Below are positions 55,632-64,000 of a stretch of DNA of 64,000 bases, one piece after another. Numbering within the stretch: position 1 is the first letter of the stretch; each line of letters begins with the position of its first letter. Origin of the DNA: Sinonovacula constricta (Eukaryota; Mollusca; Bivalvia; Cardiida; Solecurtidae); NCBI GenBank assembly GCA_007844125.1, contig CM017561.1:28580693-28644692 (forward strand). Reading direction: 5' to 3'. The position numbers and the translations under genes were made by a program. The notes beneath the pieces were generated by a model, which was not told where the DNA came from, ran no database searches, and was given only the letters and a program-made list of their open reading frames with translations.

Positions 55632-56315
55632 AAGTGACGTCCACCCCAATTGCTTTTGTTACCTTGTTATATGTTCTAGCGTTTCAGCTTTTAATACCAT
55701 TTTCAGGCTTGTCTTTTCCAAGGCTTGCCTGCCACTATGCTACATGCCCTTTAGTATGCATATACCACCCCTTACGAATTGACAAAGGCTATGTTTCCAT
55801 TTAGTTACCGAGTGTACGTCGATCTAACACCCGCGAGAGTCGCTCATAAGATTGATCGTCGTTGCTTTTTTTAAACGGATCACAGGGAGGGTCATTTTGA
55901 TGAGCAATCTCTGTCTCCTTTAGTTGCCCCCTAATGGTGTAGTACAATGGAATGTACAGACTTTACGAGCTGGTCTTGTGGCCCATGAACGGAATCGTTG
56001 AATGCGACCCTGCAGCAGGGTGTTGAAGCTCACAGATATAATGCAGGCACTGACAACTCTTTAAATCCAATTGATATAGATATGTGTCGCTAAGTGTCAG
56101 TCGTTGATTTATCGACTTTGTTGTCGGATGGCGCAATATACCGACATAACAATTGTCTTATAGAGATTGAGTTGTTGTTATTCGGTAAAATCTATGAAGG
56201 CAACGAGGATACTCTTCAGTGAAAATTAAGGCCTTCACAGAGACTAGGTTACGCCCCTTACCAAATCACGCGTCATGTTCCTTGATTCAGAGTTCCATTT
56301 CCGGGGACGTCACTT
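55632..56315 (+). repeat. Dispersed repeat R2, solo copy
   Basis: From about 55680 to 56230 the order matches the palindrome spacer and inner right arm (32030-32925): CGAGAG.CGC, AATCTCTGTCTCCTTTAGT, GTACAATGGAATGTA, GATATAATGCAGG, CTCTTTAAA and ATATGTGTCGCTAAG...GTCAGT. AAGTGACGTCC (55632-55642) and GGACGTCACTT (56305-56315) are perfect 11-bp inverted repeats that could be its ends. The 96-codon frame of the arms is destroyed here. Confidence 0.6.
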
Positions 56316-57834
56316 GCAGGCAATAATATCGGCTAAACTGATTACACTTATTACTGAAAAGTCAAAGAAGTTACCTACGTAGTGTTGGTGAGCAGGTATC
56401 AGAGGAGAAAGATGAGTTAAAACCAACAGGCATTGACATTGCAGGTACAAGGACGATGTGATACTTGAGTGAAAGATGATGTAGACCGCTGGTGTAAGAC
56501 AACGTGATCCCAAGCACGAGAGGACGTGTTGTTATTTTTTATTTTAACATTAAATGATATTTTAACACGTTAACATCGTGATAATTATAATCAGCAAATG
56601 CACAATGAATAAAAATATCTGAGTGATAATAAACGATGCCACAATACTTAAACAGTGATAAAATGGCTAATTGCTCGGTGTATACCGTTAAAAGCATGCA
56701 ACTGCATAAACCACTAATGCCGAGTCTGCATGTCATATCAATATACATTTTTGAGTTTGACGAATAATGAAAAAAAAACTCCCTTTTGAAAATATTTAGA
56801 CTTAATCCGTACTTACATTTGCATATACAGAATAAATTAATGCTGATTGCATTTAAACACAGTAAGGCCATGTAAGCAACCAAGTTACCAAGTTTTAGTA
56901 GGCGTAGGTGTATTTGAAGATATAAATCCGCATGTGTTAACGAAACAAGATTTTAAACACTTACATGCCGGATATAAAGTATGCCTTTCAGTTTAAGACG
57001 ACTGCGGCCAAACCAAAATCACGATCTTTCAATCATCGTTGTTCGTGAAATCAAATGAGTAACGTTTGCGCATTTTGCGCATTTTTAATACGCCGTTTCA
57101 ATTAAATATAAAATCTCAGTTGAATACAGAATATAGTTGTTTGACTTAAATAAAAAACGTTGAATCGAAGACTTTGAATCGCGATATTTGAGTTATTATT
57201 AGCCTAAAAAATATCATTGATTTTTTATATTGACTGATACGATATCGATTTCTTGTAAAATGTAAAACATGATAGCAAAGCAAAAGCAGCATACAAAATA
57301 GCTAACCGTTTCGAGGCAAGTAATTAAAAAAATACTAGCGTTAGAAGTATCATCAACACATACTTTGTTGATGTTTGAAGTCAATCTAAGGTCAAATATC
57401 GCTCCAATAAATTGAAATGTTTAACATATTTATACTTTATAAGATAGAAAAATAAGACGTATTTATTAAGGAGATATATTTTGTTATTGGAGGAATAAAA
57501 AGTTTCCAATTGAAAATAAAGTCGAAGTGATTGCATAGCGCAGTATAATGCCATAACAAAAAATATTTTTAAAAACAAATAAATGAAAACGATATTTGGC
57601 GTTTGTGGAGCTTTAAAACTGTGACGTATGTGTATCGAAACCTTGACCAAATTTATTAATCGGTTATTTAACTTGGTGTTAACGAAAATAATTTTTGAGG
57701 GAACCAAGACATCAGGGTCTTCCTCCATCATTAACAGCTACAAGTTACAATTTTGGTTTAATATGTGTCCTTGCAATGTATCTAAAACCAAACCAAATTT
57801 ATAGTGGCTATTTTGTGGGGCTTTCTCTTCAAAG
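56316..57834. other. Intergenic, nothing recognised
   Basis: AT-rich DNA. Open frames at 56539-56883 and 57381-57731 on the minus strand are rich in F, I, K, L, N and Y, as random AT-rich DNA is, and lack any motif. Confidence 0.5.
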
Positions 57835-58060
57835 ATTTTATGACAAAGTCCTATGAGCATTTCAAAATATACCAACATACTATCATATAACATATATATA
57901 CCAACATTGGAAAAGGTACAGGAAAAAGGGAATTCACATGCAGGCCAAATGTAAAAGTAAGAACAAATCTGTGGTGAATTAAAAAGTCAACGCTTAACGA
58001 CTTGAAACGCTCAGTCGGCAAAAGGGACTGACTGGGGTTTAACCGGTTTTACAGAGCTCT
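57835..58060 (+). repeat. Dispersed repeat R1, copy without SINE
   Basis: TATGACAAAGTCCTATGAGC, TTCACATGCAGGCCAAATGT, AAAAGTAAGAACAAATCTGT and GCTCAGTCGGCAAAAGGGAC in R1 order, with a short internal duplication near 57870-57910. Confidence 0.78.
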
Positions 58061-59222
58061 AACCTTAGACTTCTTGGGGGTTTCAAATGCAAGCAATGAG
58101 AAGGACACCGATCTATTCGAATACAATGTCTAACTGCCGACGTTTTCTTTGAAAGGTTATGACGAATGTATTGTGCAAAGCTGTTTCAACCATACCACAT
58201 TATAGGAATGCAATTATATTTCTATTGCTTCTTTAAATAAGATAAATAGTTTGTCAATGAAATCTCACATTTTCATTTGGTTACATTGTAATTTCTACTT
58301 ATAGCAATTGTCTAATCCCATATCGGTAATATTTTCCAGTCGACAATGAGTACTCTCGACCATTCAAACTTGGTTTATTCCCGCAACATTTTTAGAAAGC
58401 TAAACAAAGCAACGATTCAAAGATAAGCAACATGTTAATAATAGTAAAATATTGTGAAAGTTCAAGTCTCGGCGTTACAACTCGAATACAATTAAGATAA
58501 ATTAATAAAAAACCTGCACTGGCATATGCAAGTTAACCTTTCAATAAAGCCTATCAAAATTATTTCTTTTCTACTTATAAGCAGTTTCAATTGAAAAATT
58601 AATTATACGAATTCACATGTGTTTTAAAAGAATAACTATGACATGTGTACACATTTATGTTAAAGATGCAGTGCCGACCGTTTCAAAGTAAAGGAATCGA
58701 AAAAATAAGACCATCATCGGTTAAAGGGACCCTTAACTTAGACTTCTGGAGAATATGGGCACAAGATGGCATTTGGATGGGTTGATATTTGACCGATACA
58801 ACACCCGTTTCGAATTTAAGTGGGTCGTTTATATTCAGACATTTTTCTTACGACCGCTTCCGATTAATTCCGGGTTTTGATCGGAAAATGGCGGAAAAGC
58901 AACCACGTGATGTATGAATAATAATTATGTAAACAGTAATGGTCCTACTCAAAAGAAGCAAGGCTAGCTTCGACATTGTCTAACAACTTTAAAAGAAAGG
59001 ACTTTAAATGAAAACTGGGTTTATATCTGGGGCCGCAGCCCATACATGTACGTTAAATCGTTGAAATTGGAGAGATCGCGGTGAACATCAGTCGATAACA
59101 CGCGGAGAAGGAATGAAGCCCAGAAGTAACTTAATCATCTAAAAGAAACAAGAAAGAGAACAAAGAAGACCACATGGTTGTATCACAATATTTTATTGTC
59201 TCAACACATGTATTGAACGACG
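58061..59222. other. Upstream region of the small right-hand gene
   Basis: No gene. A promoter-like stretch near 58870-58910 has AAAATGGCGGAAAAGC and CCACGTGAT. The remainder is AT-rich. Confidence 0.4.
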
Positions 59223-62200
59223 ATGGCAATGGAAGTTGAACTGAATGTGGACAGAGATTTAGCCCAGTTCCTGCTTAAAAAATATCAGGTAGGCGCTGCG
59301 TGTACAAGCATTATGAGAAAGTTAACGTACTTAAAAGTTATTATAAAACCATGTCAATACAAAGTACTGTTCTTTAATATGTTAATTCCCTGCTATCTAT
59401 ACAGTATTCTGTCGCATATATATGAAGGTTATTGTAGTTTATACCCATTTTAGTATTTGGACTCAACACGGTTCGTACCCAGTTATCAACATGGGATATT
59501 TCTCAAAAGTGTCAACAAAAATTGAATGATCATCGCTTTACCATATAAGGAAGTTAACTGATGTTTTCAGAATTGATCTGATTCAGGCATAGATGAGATA
59601 CCTTATGGATAGTTTGTATTGTCTCTTTTTAGGACTACATTGGTGTTAACTAGAACATTTATCAACCTATCATACTATCATCACATAAGTAGAAAATTAT
59701 TTATCAGTAAAATAAACTATGTTATATATGCAATGATTTTTACACATGGCCCCTGGTAGCTTTTTACCTAATAGGTTCAAGTCCTGGTCAGGATAAATAA
59801 TATGCAAGGTATTCCACTTACCTGCCCAGCCATGTGCTGTGGATTTACCTGAGATCTTCCTCAGTAAAAAAACTGGACATCAGCATAATTACATTAGAGA
59901 GAGACTTTAATGACATGATATTTTAACTAAATATGCACCAAGTCTATGTGAATGAAAATGTAAAAAAAAACACACTGAACAAAATCTCTTATTCCTGCAA
60001 TCATTTCATTTTAGTATTTTCATTTTTTGTGCTAAGCCTGAGAAGTTGTTCAAACAAAAATGATAAAATTGATTAAAATATTACCTTTTATCATAAGAGC
60101 ATCTATATGAGTCTTATGTCTTTTTGAAGTATTAAGCTGTATTCATGATGGGAGAATGGATTTAGCTTTCCAACAATTTGAAATCTCTATATATTTTTCA
60201 TTTTTAGGCCATAATTGCTGCACAACAAGCTATAACAACTTCACACTATGCATGTTGGATTGTATGCCATGTTTATTCATCCCTCCTAAACAATACACTA
60301 ATTGGTCCTAAATGATGCAATAATTTAAACTAATATGAACTTATGAAGGGTGGATCACATACAAGACACATTGTGTCATGTGCATACACTTAACTAACAA
60401 AGATGGTTTGAATTAGAAATTGCATATCCTGACAATTACTTGCATCATCATTCAAATAAATTTATTGTATAAAAAAGTAAAGGATAAAATGAGTAGGTAA
60501 CATAAAAAATAATAATTTTCTGTCTTGGTCCATTTTATTATTCACGCTATATGTTGTTCTCTTCAGCTGCATGGTCCCAAATGATAACACCATTCGAAGC
60601 CTATGCTGGTTTATCATTTTACTTCGACACCAGCGTGTGAGATGTCAATGTTGTCGAAGGCAACTGAATTACAACTGAAATGAGGTAATTATATATTTTG
60701 TGGCTTGGAAAGTGTTGTGTTTAGCATCCCATCACCAACATTTTGGTAACCTGCAGGAAGTTTCTACTTAAACCAGACTAGTATGGCCTTCACTGTGTTT
60801 TTCTTTTCATTCTCATCACAAACACCAGGCTGTCCAGCATGTTAATACAGTGAATGTGCCACCATCTTCTTCAAATGGACACTACCTCTACTTAAGTGAA
60901 AAAATTGTTAATGAGGCAATCCACACGTCCAAACATGCAGACTAGCTTCCTGTGATATGGTGCTGTCTTCACAGTTAAAACATGGAATGAATATACCAGA
61001 CATAAAACTGCACCTAGTCACATTTCATGTATCCTAACACCAGGCCAACCAGTGAATTTCTCTTGCAAGCTGAGTTTAGACAAGGCTTCTTTATTCATAC
61101 CATCTTTATGACTGTTAGTTGCTGGCTTGGTTTTTATTCTATGCTTCAAGTATCTTAAGTCGTCGTCTGCAAAATACACTGCCAGGGCAAATAGAACCTT
61201 TTTTTACCTAATATATTCTATATTTTTATTGTTACACATTATATAACTTGGACACCTCATCATTTCAGTGACATCAGTGTGCTTATGTCTGGGGATGAAA
61301 AATAGATTGGTCAGACAAAACTGCATCAAAGTAAGTTGAGCGCAGCATTTAAGTCTATTTTTAAAGATCAGTATATGTTCATACCCTCAACTGGGAAAAT
61401 CATAAATATATTTCCCCACTTGTGACAAAAATTGAACTGTGAGTTAGCGAAACCAACAACCAAATTTTCTTTTTAAACTTGTGTCACCCACCTACTATCT
61501 TGTCAGTCATTGGGAAATGCATGAAATGAACTCCATAACATGATAGCAGACCCAGTCATATTATACTTACTCCAGGCCAACCAGTCATGGAAATACTCAT
61601 ATATGATTGTGGGTTAGCCAGGTAACCATACCTCTACCTTTTAAATGAATTTGGTATTTTGTGCCTGGATATAAACACAGAACCTCAGAGCTCATGAACC
61701 CATTGATCGATTGAATCTTTAAATCTGGTTAAAGTTATAATTTTTTAATGGATTAAAATGTTTAGAGCATTACCATCATTTTTTCTAAATAAAAGTAGAA
61801 AAGTATTTAGAATTTTTTTTTGTTACAAACACAAACACAGTCTGAGCCATGATCATTTAGGCAAACTTCAGCTAACTATAAGTGGAGGAAAACCCAGACT
61901 TATGTTTAAGTAGAGCCACTGGGGCACTGCAGGTTAGCTAGGAAACCCCACCACTTGAAAGTTCTTATCCAAATAGCACTAAAAACTCATGCAGTGAGGC
62001 GCTGAGGAGATACAAATCAGCCACTAACTGCTTGGCCACTATCGCGCCCAGTTTATTGTTCACAGAAAATAAACACATACACAACAAAGCTTATTGTCAA
62101 CAGCATATACAAAGAAGATTTTATGTAATGAAAAGTATATTACTTATTAAACGGAAATATATTGTTAAATAATTTGAACTTCCAGAAACTCAACCTACAT

Positions 62201-63939
62201 GCCAATGAGGTGATACTTCAAAAGAGAGAGAGAGAAAGAAAGAAAGAGAGCAACCCTGCCATTTGCGGATCTGTTTGAGTATGTATTCATGCTTTTTAAT
62301 ATACCATAATATTGAGTATTTACTTGGACAAAACTTTACACGTCTATTTGTATGTCCTAATAACCAATTTATATACTGGTTGTCAAGACAACAGTTATAC
62401 ATGTTACATAGGTTTATATGATTACTGGTACATACAGACACCACATAGCTGACAGACCAGGGGTTCTTGGTCCGAGCCTTGATCCAATTCTTTTGTAGAA
62501 GCAAGCTAGTTGGCTAACAGTGTTGAGTTACTGCAAAGTTTTTACTTGAAAGACAGTTACTTAAATTGACATGAAAAAACAAGGCAGTAAAATGGTGTTT
62601 AACCTCCCTAGCACTGGTAAACTAACTGTTAATGTTTTACTATTTAATCTTTCTAACAATCGATATCCATGCATTTATGCATATTTTATAACTTGTTGGT
62701 AGACAAAAAATCACCAAGACAGAAGGGGCTTATGATGATGCAGAATATTAACCAACCCTACTACTGTTGCTGTTGCTGCTACTACTACAAGTTACAGTTT
62801 CAAGGTTTCAAGACTAAACATTTGTATATAAATACCTGTAATTAGGTATAATGGAACAATGCTACTACTTACAGAAATTATGTTTCTTATAAACAGGTAT
62901 TCTTCATAACATAACAACAGAACATGGATTAACCTTATTCATGATGGGTGATGTGGTTGCAGCCTTGACCCACTGAGTGATGAGGACTGCAAAAAACACT
63001 GGCAACACCAAATAAAGCAGATCATATATTGAACTGTTGGCTAGTGTCATCCTAGAAAAAAATCAGGTTAGCCAAAGTTATGTTAACTTGTTATTTTTCA
63101 TTGAACTTGTGGTATTTCAGCAATTGTTCATTTACATGTTAATGACTTCAAGAAGCAAACCATGTTTAACTTTTATAATACTGGTAAAAGGAAAAGTTTA
63201 ACTCTTTTTTACAACAGTAAATAATACTTTTTATCATTTCTAAGGAAGAAAGACTTAAAATTATTCAGGCAAAATATTACCAGGGGTTAATATTTCTTGT
63301 AAGTATTTAGAAAATGTTTTAGTTTATGTTATAAAATATTGATGTATTTTATGTTCATACATTTTTGAAATAATGCAGGCCTAGAAGATTTCCACTTGCA
63401 CCTTTGTAGCATCTGATATGGAAACTATTATTTATGATTTATGATATTAATAAGAAATTATTCACTTCCTGCCTAAAACCAGTGATGTTTCTAGATAGAA
63501 AATACCTGATGCTATACATAGTAAATACTTTGCCTTACCAAAAGACAACATCCTTTATAAAATGTTAGACCTTAGAAGAACTTGTAGTCTAAGTGACTAT
63601 AAACAAGTGGAATGAACCAAAGCAATTTAGCAGCAACACAATGTGGTCATTTAAGATACATCCAGCTATTATAGAGATGGTCCTTGCTCTAAATGGACTT
63701 AAAGCCACACAATGAGGGCCCAATGAGTAAGAGGAGTTACTTGTCTGTGATTGTACTCCTTATGCTATATGTCTAAAACCATTTTAGATTTAAAAATATT
63801 ATGATAATATAGTTATTTGCCAGCTAAAATATACTTAAAATGAAATGTTATTTTACAGATTGAATGGAATGTGGAAAAAGAAAATAAGCATATGGGTGCT
63901 GTATCCAGCAATGAGAAGGACATTACCATTACTGACTGA
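59223..63939 (+). CDS. Candidate small three-exon gene, unknown function
   Basis: Exon 1 (59223-59288) opens MAMEVELNVDRDLAQFLLKK and ends CAG|GTAGGC. Exon 2 (63245-63298) lies between TTTCTAAG and GTAAGT and encodes EERLKIIQAKYYQGLIFL. Exon 3 (63859-63939) follows TTTTACAG, encodes IEWNVEKENKHMG...ITITD and stops at TGA. All edges are phase 0, so the joined frame is 66 residues, mostly helical and charged. AATAAA at 63947-63952 fits a 3' end. The 4-kb first intron could hide further phase-0 exons; one possible is at about 60210. I know no such protein, so each exon is plausible but the whole model is inference. Confidence 0.5.
59750..59870 (+). mobile_element. SINE family C, decayed copy (intron)
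   Basis: GGTTCAAGTCCTGGTCAGG (B-box-like) then CCATGTGCTGTGGATTTACC and GAGATCTTCCTCAGT, in SINE C order. Confidence 0.5.
60829..61130. mobile_element. Two decayed SINE family A copies, tail to tail
   Basis: 60829-60925 reads in sense (ATACAGTGAATGTGCCACCA, CAAATGGACACTACCTCTAC, GTTAATGAGGCAATCC). 60956-61130 reads in antisense (GATATGGTGCTGTCTTCAC, CCTAACACCAGGCCAACCAG). Both are strongly diverged and lie in the large intron. Confidence 0.6.
61500..61715 (-). mobile_element. SINE family A, decayed copy
   Basis: ACTCCAGGCCAACCAGTCAT, GGAAATACTCATATATG, GAATTTGGTATTTTGTGCC and a head remnant match family A in reverse. Confidence 0.6.
61855..62052 (-). mobile_element. SINE family C copy (intron)
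   Basis: GTGGAGGAAAACCCAGACTT, AAGTAGAGCCACTGG and the head in reverse ACTGCTTGGCCACTATCGCG, in SINE C order. Confidence 0.62.
62223..62250. repeat. GA/GAAA microsatellite
   Basis: AGAGAGAGAGAAAGAAAGAA run. Confidence 0.9.
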
Positions 63940-64000
63940 CGGATAAAATAAAAATGGAGCCTCTATCTATGATAGAGATCCTTGCCTTGATTTAAGGTGT

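Overview
The window is eukaryotic genomic DNA, AT-rich, gene-poor and full of repeats, with spliced genes carrying consensus GT/AG junctions. The TMEM229-type gene, three tRNA-headed SINE families, decayed Polinton, BEL/Pao and LINE pieces and the many small inverted-repeat elements all suit a marine invertebrate. A bivalve mollusc is my best guess; no marker gene proves it.

Left part (1-26 kb). A convincing but unidentified first coding exon lies at 5433-5644 (+). One single-exon four-helix membrane protein of the TMEM229 family lies at 9679-10179 (-). The rest is repeats: two hAT-like miniature elements (3555-3812, 22110-22535), two copies of SINE family B, SINEs of families A and C, a 33-bp minisatellite that has expanded inside a family C SINE (13446-14870), a 1.5-kb C-run satellite (16318-17815), a TTAA-flanked miniature element (17912-18449), a local direct duplication, and a broken BEL/Pao gag region (24670-26062).

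Centre (26-38 kb). A giant inverted duplication has arms at about 26068-32000 and 32493-38323 around a 492-bp spacer. The arms are nearly identical but not identical: microsatellites differ in length, and the left arm carries a frameshift, a nonsense codon and a deletion in its SINE head. Each arm carries a small two-exon gene (open in the right arm, broken in the left), an old satellite of about 160 bp in nine units, a SINE nested in an older dispersed repeat (R1), and two open frames of 68 and 96 codons.

Right part (38-64 kb). A LINE on the minus strand (42144-44640) is interrupted by a 1.1-kb insertion. A six-exon gene for a secreted cysteine-rich protein of 199 residues can be rebuilt on the minus strand from 50197 to 46654; all junctions keep frame and the last modules lie between phase-1 introns. 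Two perfect heat-shock-element trimers sit at 52876-52910. A decayed Polinton DNA polymerase B (53340-53730) and a possible capsid-like remnant (54560-55050) follow. A three-exon reading of a tiny unknown gene runs from 59223 to 63939 and ends beside a polyadenylation signal.

The genes do not form a pathway. The main interest lies in the palindrome with its gene pair, the SINE-born minisatellite, and the modular secreted protein. Repeat boundaries were found by eye and are good to roughly 10-30 bases; exon ends are exact where splice sites are stated.
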